A stretch of 35,032 nucleotides of DNA from Pseudomonadota bacterium (GCA_023390245.1 JAEWDF010000004.1:1-35032), one strand, 5' to 3'. Counted from the first letter of the stretch, positions 7,963-17,189 are shown. The notes: a model not told the origin generated them from the sequence alone. Program-made: numbers and translations.

Positions 7963-8898
7963 TCACGAGATTCGCGTGGGGGCGGGGGAAAGAAGGAAGG
8001 TCAGGGGCGCGTCCAGCCGCTGGTTCCACGACGCCTCATTGTGCTGGGCGCCGGGGAAGACCAGGCTCCGGAACCGGTCGGGGCCGTAGCCGGCGTCGCG
8101 GAACACCTGGTCGATCCGCGCCTGGAACTGGCCGTAGAACTGGTCCAGCGTCTCGTCGCCGTGGTCGAAATAGAAGCGATGCGCCCCGACCGGCGGCAGG
8201 CCGGCGGCGATCACGCCGGTCCAGGCCGCGACCAGCCGTTCGCGCCAGGCGTCCAGGATCGGACCAGGCTCCAGGCCTTCGACCTTCAACGGCCAGTGGG
8301 TGGACAGGCAGGCGGCGGCCGAGAAGATGTCCGGCCGCTTCATCACGGCGTGGAGCGAGATGAGCCCGCCCATGCTGGAGCCGCTGATGGTCGTGTCCTC
8401 GCGGCCGGGCCGGGTGCGATAGGTCCTGTCGATGAAGGGTTTCAGCGCCTCGACCAAGAAGCGGACATAGCCGTCGGACAGCGGCGGCCCGCCGTAGAGG
8501 GCCTGGACCTCGTCGCGCATGTCGTCGGGCAGGGCGGCGATCAGGTCGCCGGGCAGGTATTCGCGCAGGCGCAGGTCGGTGTTCCACACCCCGACGACGA
8601 TGGGCGCCCGCACCTGTCCGCCGGCGATCAGCCGCGTCAGATGCTCGTCCACGCCCCATTCGCCGAAGTTGGCGGTCGCGGCCTCGAAGAGGTTCTGGCC
8701 GTCGTGCATGTAGACGACGGGATGGCGATCGTCCGTGTTGTCGTAGCCGGGCGGCAGCCAGACGGAGACGTTGCGCGCCTTGGCGTCGGGCGAGGCCATG
8801 GCCTCGTGAACGACCAGGCGACCGCCGGCCACTTGCGCGCGGGCGGCGCCGGCGAAGGGCAGGGCGGCCATCAGGGCCAGCAGGCCGCGCCGGTTCAC
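7963..8898 (-). CDS. Exported alpha/beta-hydrolase esterase (PF00756, Fes/EstD-like)
   Basis: A 311-residue serine hydrolase of the putative esterase family that includes enterochelin esterase and S-formylglutathione hydrolase. The nucleophile elbow GSSMGG places the catalytic Ser at 175; His286 in GAQHNEASW is the likely catalytic His, with an acidic residue in the FDHGDETLD segment. The N-terminus MNRRGLLALMAALPF...ARA is an export signal with a double Arg, so the enzyme should be periplasmic. Translation starts at GTG 8898, whose bases overlap the TGA of the MFS gene (GTGA). Its place in the operon suggests it removes acyl groups from an oligosaccharide or helps sugar uptake, but no substrate can be read from the sequence. 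Confidence 0.85.
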   Translation of the reverse strand: MNRRGLLALMAALPFAGAARAQVAGGRLVVHEAMASPDAKARNVSVWLPPGYDNTDDRHPVVYMHDGQNLFEAATANFGEWGVDEHLTRLIAGGQVRAPIVVGVWNTDLRLREYLPGDLIAALPDDMRDEVQALYGGPPLSDGYVRFLVEALKPFIDRTYRTRPGREDTTISGSSMGGLISLHAVMKRPDIFSAAACLSTHWPLKVEGLEPGPILDAWRERLVAAWTGVIAAGLPPVGAHRFYFDHGDETLDQFYGQFQARIDQVFRDAGYGPDRFRSLVFPGAQHNEASWNQRLDAPLTFLLSPAPTRIS

Positions 8899-10427
8899 GC
8901 CCGATGCTCCCGGACCAGCAGGGCGCTGACCGCGGCCAGGACGAAGGAGACGCCGCCCAGCACCAGGGCCCAGATCGCCTGGCCGCCGAACAGGCTTCGC
9001 AGGATCAGGCCCAGAACGGTCGCCGCCAGCAGTTGCGGGACCACGATGAAGATGTTGAAGACCCCCATGTAGACGCCCATCTTCCGGCCCGGCACCGCCG
9101 CCGACAGGATGGCGTAGGGCATGGAGACGATCGAGGCCCAGGCGAAGCCGACCCCGATCATCGGAAGCCACAGCAGGCCCGGATCGCGGAGGACGAAGAC
9201 CCCCAGCAGGCCCGCCGCCCCCAGCAGCAGCATCAGGGCGTGGGTCGCCTTGCGCCCGATCCGTCGGGCGATCACCGGCAGGGTGAAGGCCGCCAGGGCC
9301 GCCACGCCGTTGTAGATTCCGAACAGCACCCCGACCCAGTCCGCGCCCTCGGCGTAGGCGGCCGAGGTCGTGTCGGCGGTCCCGTAGTGGACGCGGGTCA
9401 CGGCGGCGGTGGTGTAGATCCACATGGCGAACAGGGCGAACCAGCTGAAGAACTGGACGACGGCCAGGCTGCGCATGGTCTCGGGCATGCGGAAGATGTC
9501 GTTGACGATCTCGGTCGCGGCGTTGGCGACGCCGCGCCGCTGCATCATGCCGACCGCGATCATCAGGAGGCCGAAGCCGGCGACGAAGCCGCCCAGGATC
9601 AGCAACTCCTTCTCCAGGTCCAGGATCGCGACCAGGGCCAGACCCAGCAGGCCGACCATGGCGCAGCCGAGGCCCGAGCCCAGCCAGCCGCGCACCGACT
9701 TGGCCGGCGGTTCGGCGGCGTCCTCAATCATCGCGGCGTCGCCCAGCCGGGCGCGTTCGAAGGCGGCGATCTGCTCGGGGCTGTATTCGCGGCTGCTGAG
9801 CACGGTCCACAGCACCGCCCCGAACAGGCCGGCCGCGCCGACGTAGAAGGCGATCTTGACCGACAGGGGCGTGACGCCCGCCTCGGCCGTGGAGACCACG
9901 CCGAAGACGTTGGACAACAGCCAGGGCAGGATGGAGGCGAAGACCGCGCCGGCGCCGATGAAGAAGCTCTGCATCGCATAGCCGGCGGTGCGCTGCTCTT
10001 CCGGCAGGTTGTCGCCGACGAAGGCGCGGAACGGCTCCATGGTGATGTTGATCGAGGCGTCCATGATCCACAGCATGGCCGCGGCGAACCACAGGCTGGG
10101 GCTGTTGGGCATGGCGACCAGGGCCAGGGTGGTCGCGATGGCCCCGACCAGGAAATAGGGGCGTCGGCGCCCGAACCGGGTCCAGGTGCGGTCGCTGAAA
10201 TGGCCGATGATCGGCTGGACCAGGAGGCCCGTCAGCGGGGCGGCGATCCAAAGGATCGCCAGGCTGTCGACCTCGGCGCCCAGGGTCTGGAAGATGCGGC
10301 TGGCGTTGGCGTTCTGAAGGCCGAAGCCGATCTGGATGCCGAAGAAGCCGACGCACATGTTCCAGATCGCCAGGCCGGACAGGCGGGGGCGATGGGCGTG
10401 GATCAGTTCGGGCGTCGCGCTGCTCAT
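8895..10427 (-). CDS. malY: MFS maltose/maltodextrin transporter (MalY-like, GPH/SLC45 type)
   Basis: Inner-membrane symporter of 510 residues with about twelve hydrophobic segments. The loop between segments 2 and 3 carries DRTWTRFGRRRP, the signature of glycoside/sucrose symporters related to SLC45. In Caulobacter crescentus, as I recall, the maltodextrin locus has a comparable transporter called MalY beside an alpha-glucosidase and a LacI-type regulator, and the order here matches. It is expected to carry maltose or short maltodextrins from periplasm to cytoplasm. The ATG overlaps the GH97 stop (ATGA), and the stop overlaps the esterase GTG, so it is translationally coupled on both sides. 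The symbol is assigned by synteny, not by alignment. Confidence 0.82.
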   Translation of the reverse strand: MSSATPELIHAHRPRLSGLAIWNMCVGFFGIQIGFGLQNANASRIFQTLGAEVDSLAILWIAAPLTGLLVQPIIGHFSDRTWTRFGRRRPYFLVGAIATTLALVAMPNSPSLWFAAAMLWIMDASINITMEPFRAFVGDNLPEEQRTAGYAMQSFFIGAGAVFASILPWLLSNVFGVVSTAEAGVTPLSVKIAFYVGAAGLFGAVLWTVLSSREYSPEQIAAFERARLGDAAMIEDAAEPPAKSVRGWLGSGLGCAMVGLLGLALVAILDLEKELLILGGFVAGFGLLMIAVGMMQRRGVANAATEIVNDIFRMPETMRSLAVVQFFSWFALFAMWIYTTAAVTRVHYGTADTTSAAYAEGADWVGVLFGIYNGVAALAAFTLPVIARRIGRKATHALMLLLGAAGLLGVFVLRDPGLLWLPMIGVGFAWASIVSMPYAILSAAVPGRKMGVYMGVFNIFIVVPQLLAATVLGLILRSLFGGQAIWALVLGGVSFVLAAVSALLVREHRA

Positions 10428-12487
10428 CTGCGGGCGCGTCCGATCGGCACGAACCGGATCGCCTGGCCGCCGCCGGGGGCGAGCGCGAGGGTCAGCGCGT
10501 CGGCCGAAGTCACCTCGCGCTGCTCGATGACGATGTCCTCGCGCTTGCCCTTGTAGTCGGCGTCAGGGCCGTCGCGGTAGATTTCGGCCCGGTAGCGGCG
10601 GCCGGCGTCCAGGAAGTCCAGAGGCGCGTTCAGCACGCGCGGATTCTCGTCTGTGACGGCGCCCAGGGCCCAGACGTCGGAGTTGCGGTCCTTCCGGGCG
10701 ATGGCGACGTAGTCGCCCATCTCGGCGGCCAGCACACGCGTGTCGGCCCAGTCGCAGGGCACATCCTTGATGAACTGGAACGGGCCGGGGTTGGCCTCGT
10801 AATTCTCCAGCAGATCGGCCGCCATTTGGATCGGGCTGTAGATGACCACATAGAGGGCCAACTGCTTGGCCCAGGTGGTCTGCACGCCGCCGGGGCTGCG
10901 GGTCTCCATGCCGAAGATGCCCGGCGTATAGTCCATCGGCCCGGCCAGCAGGCGGGTGAAGACCAGGTTCGGCTCATGCTCGGGCGGATTGCCGGGGTCG
11001 CCCCAGGCCGAATATTCCATGCCGCGCTGGCCCTCGCGGCTGATGATGTTCGGCCAGGTGCGGCGCAGGCCGGTGTCCTTGAACGGCTCGTGGGCGTTGA
11101 CCGCCACCTTGTGCCGGGCGCCGGCCTCGACCACGCGCATGTGGTGCTGGGCCATGGCCTGGCTCTCGTGCCAGGCCATGGCCATCCGGCCGTCCGGCCC
11201 GGCGACGCGCGCGCCGCCGGCGTCGGCGACATAGCCGGTCTTCACCGAATGGACGCCCAGCCGCTCATACAGCGCCATGGCCGGTTCCAGCTGCTGTTCG
11301 TAGTGGAAGGCGTTGCCGCCGGTCTCGTGGTGGCCGATCAGCTGAACGCCCTTGGATCGGGCGTGGGCGCAGACCGCTTCGATGTCGAAGTCGGGATAGG
11401 CCTCGGTGAAGCTGAAGTCCGAACCGTTAGCGAACCACTGGCCGTCCCAGCCCTTGTTCCAGCCCTCCACCAATACCCCGCCAAGGCCGTGTTTCGCGGC
11501 GAAGTCGATGTGCTTGATCGCGTTCTCGGTCGTCGCGCCGTGCTTGGGGCCCGAGTTCCAGGACTTCAGGTCCAGGTGCATCTCCCACCAGACGCCGACG
11601 TACTTCATCGGCTTGAACCAGGACACGTCGCCCAGCCGGTTGGGCTCGTTCAGGTTCAGGATCAGGCTGGAGTCGATCAGGCCCGCCGCGCTGTCGCTGA
11701 TCTGGAGCGTCCTCCAGGGGGTGTTGAACGGCGCCTCGCGCACCACCGCCGCATTGGTCAGGCCGGGCGTCAGCTGGGCGCGGAAGCGGGTCCCCTCCGA
11801 CCGGCGCAGGTTCATGCCGGCGTAGTCGAGGCAGGCCGCCTCGTGGATCGAGACGTGCAGGCCCGAGCGGCCCTTGACCGTCATCGGCGTCTGGGCGCTG
11901 CCCACCGCGCTGATCGGAGTGCGGTTGTAGAGGTATTCCTCGCGGTTCCATTCCCAGGCGGGGCACCACAGGGCCTCGCCGTCCTCGGCCAGGTTGAACT
12001 CGGTGATCTCCGAGCCGATGCGGACGGTCTTCAGGCCGGGCTGTTCGGGGAATTCGTAGCGGAAGCCCAGGCCCTCGTCATAGAGGCGGAAGACCACGTC
12101 CACGCGGCGGGCGAGGCCGCCCGGCTCCGTGAAGCTCACGCGCCATTCGTTGTAGTGGTTGCGGACGAACCGGCGCTCGCCCCAGGGCTGTTCCCAGGTC
12201 TCGTCGACCGTGACCGGCTGTCCGGCGGCGATGGCGAAGCCGCGCTCGATGGCGGGGGCGTCGGTCAGCAGGAAGCCCAGCTTGGACGGCGCGACCACCA
12301 CGCGGCCCCGGCGCATCACCGAATACATCGGCCGGCCGTCGTTGTCGGTGAAGGCCTCGACCGTCAGAACGCCGCCGGGCGAGGCGGCGCGGGCGTGCGT
12401 CGGCGCGGTCTGGGCCCGGCCGTGGGTGGCGCCGAAGGCCAGGACGGACGCTCCGCCGAGGGCCAGGAAGGTTCTGCGCTTCATCAT
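10424..12487 (-). CDS. GH97 alpha-glucosidase, exported
   Basis: Glycoside hydrolase of family 97 (SusB-like), releasing glucose from alpha-linked oligosaccharides; 687 residues, usual for the family. The N-terminus MMKRRTFLALGG with cleavage near ARA (residue 25) looks like a Tat-type export signal, so it should be periplasmic. Likely catalytic glutamates are Glu388 (HHETGG), Glu467 (AHEPF) and Glu491 (MEYSAW). The 24-residue spacing of the last two equals that of Glu508 and Glu532 in Bacteroides GH97a as I recall it. The glutamate in HHETGG suggests an inverting enzyme. Two ATGs in tandem (12487, 12484) follow GGAG; the first is reported. It is the first gene of the left operon, divergent from malI. 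Confidence 0.92.
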   Translation of the reverse strand: MMKRRTFLALGGASVLAFGATHGRAQTAPTHARAASPGGVLTVEAFTDNDGRPMYSVMRRGRVVVAPSKLGFLLTDAPAIERGFAIAAGQPVTVDETWEQPWGERRFVRNHYNEWRVSFTEPGGLARRVDVVFRLYDEGLGFRYEFPEQPGLKTVRIGSEITEFNLAEDGEALWCPAWEWNREEYLYNRTPISAVGSAQTPMTVKGRSGLHVSIHEAACLDYAGMNLRRSEGTRFRAQLTPGLTNAAVVREAPFNTPWRTLQISDSAAGLIDSSLILNLNEPNRLGDVSWFKPMKYVGVWWEMHLDLKSWNSGPKHGATTENAIKHIDFAAKHGLGGVLVEGWNKGWDGQWFANGSDFSFTEAYPDFDIEAVCAHARSKGVQLIGHHETGGNAFHYEQQLEPAMALYERLGVHSVKTGYVADAGGARVAGPDGRMAMAWHESQAMAQHHMRVVEAGARHKVAVNAHEPFKDTGLRRTWPNIISREGQRGMEYSAWGDPGNPPEHEPNLVFTRLLAGPMDYTPGIFGMETRSPGGVQTTWAKQLALYVVIYSPIQMAADLLENYEANPGPFQFIKDVPCDWADTRVLAAEMGDYVAIARKDRNSDVWALGAVTDENPRVLNAPLDFLDAGRRYRAEIYRDGPDADYKGKREDIVIEQREVTSADALTLALAPGGGQAIRFVPIGRARR

Positions 12488-12540
12488 GGAAACTCCGTCA
12501 CGCCGCCTCTTGCCAACCGATGCGAACGGTGGCTGAAATA

Positions 12541-12558
12541 TTTGCAGAAAAATTTGCA
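12541..12558 (+). promoter_or_regulatory. TTTGCA repeat between GH97 gene and malI (candidate MalI operator)
   Basis: Two TTTGCA boxes (12541-12546 and 12553-12558) lie 12 bases apart in an AT-rich island within the 103-base divergent gap between GH97 (start 12487) and malI (start 12591). The same box occurs doubled in the other divergent mal promoter (17132-17147 and, once with a final G, 17305-17320). Shared occurrence at both promoters makes it a candidate binding site for the LacI-type regulator, serving both the left operon and autoregulation. The direct-repeat layout is not the normal LacI palindrome. Confidence 0.5.
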
Positions 12559-12590
12559 GCGCCGGAACGCTGCGACGAGGACCCGCGACC

Positions 12591-13616
12591 TTGAGCCGCA
12601 AGACCACCCGACTGGAAGACATCGCCCGCCTGGCCGGGGTGTCCATCGCCACCGCCTCGCGCGCGCTGAACGACAATCCCGCCGTCAACGACCGCACCAA
12701 GCAGCGGATCTGGAAGCTGGCGAAGGAGCACGACTACCCCTTCCGCCGCCACATGCCGGCCGGACCGATCGGCGCGCAGGGCACCATCGCCCTGGTGACG
12801 CCCCGCCCGCAGGGGCGGGAAGGGCGCCTCAGCGATCCCTTCTTCCTGGAGCTTCTGGCCGGGGTGGGCGAGGCGGCGCGCGAGCGGGGCTGCGACCTGT
12901 TGATGAGCCACATCTCGCCCGCCAACTACGAGGAGCTGTCGGCGGCGCTGAACACCAGTCGCGCCGACGGGGTGATCTTCCTGGGCCAGTCCAGCCTGCA
13001 TTCGGCCTTCAACCGGCTGGTCGACGCCGACCATCGCTTCGTCGTCTGGGGCGCCGAATTGCCGGAGCAGGACTATTGCTCCATCGGCTCGGACAACATC
13101 TCCGGCGGCCGCCGCGCGACGCTGCATCTGGCGCGGCTGGGGCGGAAACGCATCGTCTTCCTGGGCGACCTGGACCCGCCCGAGGCCATGCAGCGGCATC
13201 GTGGCTATCTGGATGCCCTGGGCCAGGCGGGGGTGGAGATCGACGCGGACCTGATCGTCCCCGCCCACTTCGAGGTGGAATCGGCCGAGGCCTCCGTGGA
13301 CGCCCTGATCCGGCGCGGGCTGGACTTCGACGGCGTGGTCGCGGCCTCGGACCAGATCGCGCTGGGCGCCGTACGCGCCCTGCTCCATGCGGGGATCGAG
13401 GTGCCGGGACAGGTGTCGGTCATCGGCTTCGACAACGTCCCGTTCAGTCGCTATTCGCGCCCGGCCCTGTCGACCATCGCCCAGGATACGATGAAGGCCG
13501 GCCGCCTGATGGTCTCCAAGCTGCTGGACCACGGCGGCGGCAACTCGGGCATGGGGGCCGGCCGGTCCGAGCGGGTGCCGACCGAGTTGATCGTGCGGGA
13601 GACCTGCGGCGGCTGA
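12591..13616 (+). CDS. malI: LacI-family transcriptional regulator of the maltodextrin locus
   Basis: A 341-residue regulator. The LacI helix-turn-helix spans about residues 7-28 (RLEDIARLAGVSIATASRAL), followed by a PurR/LacI-type sugar-binding domain with typical stretches such as DGVIFLGQ, RRATLHL and VIGFDNVPFSRY. Start is TTG 12591 with GAGGA nine bases upstream; no ATG fits. The usual hinge (an alanine/leucine-rich helix before the effector domain) is replaced by PFRRHMPAGPIGAQG. It is divergent from the GH97 operon and ends five bases from the convergent alpha-glucosidase. The comparable Caulobacter gene in the malA region is called MalI. It probably represses the locus until maltose or a related sugar is present; the effector is unknown. 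Confidence 0.85.
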   Translation: MSRKTTRLEDIARLAGVSIATASRALNDNPAVNDRTKQRIWKLAKEHDYPFRRHMPAGPIGAQGTIALVTPRPQGREGRLSDPFFLELLAGVGEAARERGCDLLMSHISPANYEELSAALNTSRADGVIFLGQSSLHSAFNRLVDADHRFVVWGAELPEQDYCSIGSDNISGGRRATLHLARLGRKRIVFLGDLDPPEAMQRHRGYLDALGQAGVEIDADLIVPAHFEVESAEASVDALIRRGLDFDGVVAASDQIALGAVRALLHAGIEVPGQVSVIGFDNVPFSRYSRPALSTIAQDTMKAGRLMVSKLLDHGGGNSGMGAGRSERVPTELIVRETCGG

Positions 13617-13621
13617 AGCCG

Positions 13622-15268
13622 TCATGGCGCTTCCGCGAACAGCAGGCCGGCCAGCGGCCTCAGGGTCGAACCGTCGGCCTCGGTCCAGTTGACCGCCTCG
13701 ATGCGGCGCGCGCCGGCGGGCGGGGTCCAGTCGATGGCGTCGTGGCCCAGGTTGAAGACGCACAGCAGGCGCTCGCCGCCTTCAGCGCGCTCGAAGCGGT
13801 GGAAGACCAGCAGGTCCTTCGGACCCTCGACCAGTTCCAGCCCGCCGATCCGGAGCGCCGGATGGGCGTGGCGCAGGGCGACCAGGCGCCGTGCGACATG
13901 CAGGGTGGAGGCCGGGTCGGCCTCCTGCGCGTCCACGGCCAGCGTCAGGTGGCGCGGATCGACCGGCAGCCAGGGCTCGACGGTGGAGAAGCCGGCGTTC
14001 GGCGCCGAGGCCGTCCACGGCATCGGGGTGCGGGCGCCGTCGCGGCCCAGGGTCTGGGGCCAGTTGGCGATGGCCTCGGGATCGACCAGCCGCTCGAACG
14101 GCACCTGGGCCTGGGGCAGGCCCAGTTCCTCGCCCTGATAGACGAAGACGTTGCCGCGCAGGCACATCAGCAGCAGCAGGGCCATCTCGGCGAAGGCCTT
14201 TTCGTCGCGCCCCTGGGCCCAGCGCGACACCGCGCGCGGCGCGTCGTGGTTGGAGAAGGTCCAGGAGGGCCAGCCCTCGCCCTGCCGGTCCGGCCACATC
14301 TCGTCGCCGATCCTGACCAGTTCGCTGCGGAGCGTGTCGGCGTAGAGGTAGAGGAAGCCGTAGGCGGAATGCAGCCGGTCGTCGCCGGCGGTGAATTCCT
14401 TCATCTCGCGATCGGCGTGGTCGCCGCCGACCTCGGCCACGGTGAAGCGGCCGGGATAGGAATCGGTCAGCGCGCGGATGCGGTTCAGGAAGCCGATGAT
14501 GTCCGGGTGGGACTGGTTGTAGATCTTGTCCTGGAAGTCGAACGGGCGCGTCCGCTTCCGGCTATCAGCGATCGGCGGATTGTCGCGCAGGGACGGGTCA
14601 TGGATGGCGAAGTTGATGGCGTCCAGCCGGAAGCCGTCCACGCCGCGCTCCAGCCAGAAGCGGGCCGAGGCGATCAGGGCGTCCTGCACCGCCGGGTTGC
14701 GGACGTTGAGCTGGGGCTGGGAGGCCAGGAAGTTGTGCATGTAGTACTGGCCGCGCCGCGCATCCCAGGTCCAGGCCGGGCCGCCGAACACCGACTGCCA
14801 GTTGGACGGCGGCGAACCGTCGGGCTTGGGGTCGGCCCAGACGTACCAGTCGGCGTGTTCGCCCGTCCGCGACGCCCGGCTGTCGACGAACCACGGGTGT
14901 TCGTCCGAGGTGTGGGAGAAGACCTGGTCGATGACCACCTTCAGGCCCAGCGCATGGGCGCGGGCGACCAGGGCGTCGAAGTCGTCCAGCGTTCCGAAGA
15001 TCGGATCGACGTCGCAATAGTCCGAGACGTCGTAGCCGAAATCCTTCATCGGCGATTTGAAGAAGGGCGACAGCCAGACGCCGTCCACGCCCAGGGACGC
15101 GACGTGCTCCAGATGGTCGGCGATACCCTTCAGGTCGCCGACGCCGTCGTCGTTCGAATCGACGAAGCTGCGGGGATAGATCTGGTACAGGACCGCGCCG
15201 CGCCACCATTCGTGCGCGGGCGCCGGGGCGGCGTCAGCCGTGGAGAGGTCGAGGGGCTGGGCGGTCAC
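13622..15268 (-). CDS. GH13 alpha-glucosidase, cytoplasmic
   Basis: Alpha-amylase superfamily exo-glucosidase of 548 residues, similar in pattern to oligo-alpha-glucosidases of Caulobacterales and Xanthomonadales that prefer maltose. Opening WWRGAVLYQIYPRSF is typical. Catalytic residues: nucleophile Asp216 (GFRLDAINF), acid/base Glu279 (VAEVGGD) and transition-state stabiliser Asp342 (SNHDAPR). There is no signal peptide, so it should split imported maltose in the cytoplasm. The start is GTG 15268, overlapping the TGA of the upstream amylase gene (GTGA), so it is coupled to the secreted enzyme. No ATG is available nearby. Its 3' end faces malI with a five-base gap, so convergent transcription is close and no terminator stands between them. 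Confidence 0.93.
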   Translation of the reverse strand: MTAQPLDLSTADAAPAPAHEWWRGAVLYQIYPRSFVDSNDDGVGDLKGIADHLEHVASLGVDGVWLSPFFKSPMKDFGYDVSDYCDVDPIFGTLDDFDALVARAHALGLKVVIDQVFSHTSDEHPWFVDSRASRTGEHADWYVWADPKPDGSPPSNWQSVFGGPAWTWDARRGQYYMHNFLASQPQLNVRNPAVQDALIASARFWLERGVDGFRLDAINFAIHDPSLRDNPPIADSRKRTRPFDFQDKIYNQSHPDIIGFLNRIRALTDSYPGRFTVAEVGGDHADREMKEFTAGDDRLHSAYGFLYLYADTLRSELVRIGDEMWPDRQGEGWPSWTFSNHDAPRAVSRWAQGRDEKAFAEMALLLLMCLRGNVFVYQGEELGLPQAQVPFERLVDPEAIANWPQTLGRDGARTPMPWTASAPNAGFSTVEPWLPVDPRHLTLAVDAQEADPASTLHVARRLVALRHAHPALRIGGLELVEGPKDLLVFHRFERAEGGERLLCVFNLGHDAIDWTPPAGARRIEAVNWTEADGSTLRPLAGLLFAEAP

Positions 15269-17082
15269 GAAACGCTCTTGCAGATCAGATAGTCGAGGGG
15301 AGGGACGCTGACGCCATAGCTGGCGGGCGCGGAGGAATCGGCCGCGCAGTCGCCGCGCAGAGCCTGCCACCGAAGGGAGGTCGGCTCCACCTCGACCTGG
15401 GCCGTGATCGGCGCGGTCGAGGTGTTGAACAGGACCAGGACCTCGCCGCCGTCGTCGGACAGGCGCGACAGGGCCAGCAGGCCCGGCTTGTCGTCGGAGG
15501 CGCGCACGACCTGGCGGCCCCGGCGCAGGGCCGGTTCGGCGGCGCGCAGGCGGGCCATCTCGGCGATGGCGCGATAGAGGGGCGCGTCGGTGGAATAGGC
15601 GGGCCGGCGGCCGCCGATCGGCGCCGTGTCGCGATAGACCGGGGTCTGGCTGTCCCACATGTCCTGGCGGGCGTTTCCATAGCCGCCGGCGCCGGCGAAG
15701 CCCTGTTCGTCGCCGTAATAGAGGGTCGGCACGCCCCGGCTGAACATCATCAGGGCGTGGGCCAGACGGATCCGCGCCAGCAGTTCGGCGTCGTCGGCCT
15801 CGGGGTTGGCCTGTTTCACGAAGAAGCCGACGCGGCCCATGTCGTGGTTGCCCAGGAAGGTCGGCAGGACGGCGGCGGTGTCGGCGCCGTTGGCATAGAT
15901 CGCGTCGGCGTCGAACAGCTTGGCCAGGGCGTCGGTCCCGGCCTTGCCCGACGCGACGTCCACCGCCTGCTTCTGGAACGGGAAGTCCAGCACGGCCGGA
16001 TAGCCGTCCACGCGGGTGAAGCGCGCCGTCACGGCCGGATCGGGGTCATAGACCTCGCCGAAGATGTGGAAGTTCGGGATGCCGTTCGCCTCGGCCCGCT
16101 CCAGCATGGCGGGAATGAAGGCCCGCCAGAACACCGGGCTGACGTGCCGCGCGGTGTCGATGCGGTAGCCGTCGATCCCGTACTTGTCGATCCAGTCGCC
16201 GAAGACCTTGATCATGCCCTGGATGACGACGGGATCCTCGGTGAACAGGTCGTCCAGTCCGGCGAAGTCGCCGTCCAGCCCGCTTTCGCCCGCGAAGGTG
16301 CTCTCGCCCCGATTATGGTAGCGGATCGGGTCGTTCAGCCAGGCCGGGACCTTGGCGTTCTCCTCGCCCGCGGGGACATAGGGCGTGTAGGCGTAGTCGG
16401 GGCGCGTCAGGCGCGAAAAGTCGCGGCCGTCGAAGCCCTCGTTGATCGGCGGTCCGTCCAGCCCGCCCCGGCGCGTATAGGGATAGTCGGCGCGGCTGCG
16501 GTATTCGCACGGGCGATCCGGACATTCCCGATATCGGATCACGTCGGCCGTGTGGTTGGCCACGATGTCCAGATAGACCTTCATGCCGCGCGCATGGGCC
16601 GCCTCGACCAGCGCGCGCATGGTCGCCTCGTCGCCGAAGTGCGGGTCGACCGCGGTGAAGTCGGTGATCCAGTAGCCGTGGTGCGCCGCGCCGGTGTAGT
16701 CGCCGTGCGTCTGCACCGGCTTGTTCTTGAAGATCGGGGCCAGCCAGATCGCCGTCGCGCCCAGGCCCTGGATGTAGTCCAGCCGCCGCGTCACCCCGGC
16801 CAGGTCGCCGCCGTGGTAGAAGTCCGTGTCGCCGGGGTCGAAGCCGCTCTTCAGGCGATCGGCCGGATAGCCGCCCAGGTCGTTGGACGGATCGCCGTTG
16901 GCGAAGCGGTCGGGCAGCAGGAAATAGATCACCTCGTCCTGCGGTGGCCGCTGACGCAGCGCCGTCACGGCGTCCGTGAGGGCGTCGGCCGGGGCCTGGG
17001 CCAGCGCGGGCGAGGTCCCGGCCAGGACCAGGGCGGCTGCGGCGGCTCGCGCGCCGAACCTCCATGCTCGTGGGTTCGCCAT
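15265..17082 (-). CDS. GH13 alpha-amylase family enzyme, exported
   Basis: Secreted 605-residue glycoside hydrolase family 13 enzyme acting on starch or maltodextrins. A Sec signal peptide (to about Ala28, PALA before Q) precedes the barrel, which opens DEVIYFLLPDRFANGD as in neopullulanase/cyclomaltodextrinase-like amylases. Catalytic residues: Asp309 (GYRIDTARH), Glu343 (IFGEVYD) and Asp414 (GNHDMGR). A cysteine pair near residues 180-185 (ECPDRPCEY) may form a disulfide, fitting export. The ATG follows GGGAGGACGGTGAA, a strong ribosome binding site. It leads a two-gene operon with the cytoplasmic alpha-glucosidase and shares a 290-base control region with the divergent TonB-dependent receptor gene. 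Confidence 0.92.
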   Translation of the reverse strand: MANPRAWRFGARAAAAALVLAGTSPALAQAPADALTDAVTALRQRPPQDEVIYFLLPDRFANGDPSNDLGGYPADRLKSGFDPGDTDFYHGGDLAGVTRRLDYIQGLGATAIWLAPIFKNKPVQTHGDYTGAAHHGYWITDFTAVDPHFGDEATMRALVEAAHARGMKVYLDIVANHTADVIRYRECPDRPCEYRSRADYPYTRRGGLDGPPINEGFDGRDFSRLTRPDYAYTPYVPAGEENAKVPAWLNDPIRYHNRGESTFAGESGLDGDFAGLDDLFTEDPVVIQGMIKVFGDWIDKYGIDGYRIDTARHVSPVFWRAFIPAMLERAEANGIPNFHIFGEVYDPDPAVTARFTRVDGYPAVLDFPFQKQAVDVASGKAGTDALAKLFDADAIYANGADTAAVLPTFLGNHDMGRVGFFVKQANPEADDAELLARIRLAHALMMFSRGVPTLYYGDEQGFAGAGGYGNARQDMWDSQTPVYRDTAPIGGRRPAYSTDAPLYRAIAEMARLRAAEPALRRGRQVVRASDDKPGLLALSRLSDDGGEVLVLFNTSTAPITAQVEVEPTSLRWQALRGDCAADSSAPASYGVSVPPLDYLICKSVS

Positions 17083-17111
17083 TTCACCGTCCTCCCTGCC
17101 TGCCCGGACGA

Positions 17112-17147
17112 TGCAAAGTCTTCCGGATCGATTTGCAAGATTTTGCA
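17112..17147 (-). promoter_or_regulatory. TTTGCA boxes upstream of the amylase operon (candidate MalI operator)
   Basis: TTTGCA occurs at 17132-17137 and 17142-17147, exactly ten bases apart (one helical turn). The inverted box TGCAAA is at 17112-17117. The cluster ends 30-65 bases before the amylase ATG, a position suited to blocking or assisting its promoter. The same direct repeat with ten-base offset recurs nearer malA at 17305-17320, and a 12-base-offset version precedes malI. It is therefore a candidate regulator site shared across the locus. Confidence 0.5.
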
Positions 17148-17189
17148 GGACCGGGCCGCCCTGTCAACGCGGATGAATTTTGTTGCGAT

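Noticed and set aside
10826..15292. Very long open frame on the plus strand across the mal locus
   Set aside because: It runs antisense or out of frame to five genes with clear catalytic motifs. Long stop-free antisense frames are expected at this GC content, and its translation shows no family features.
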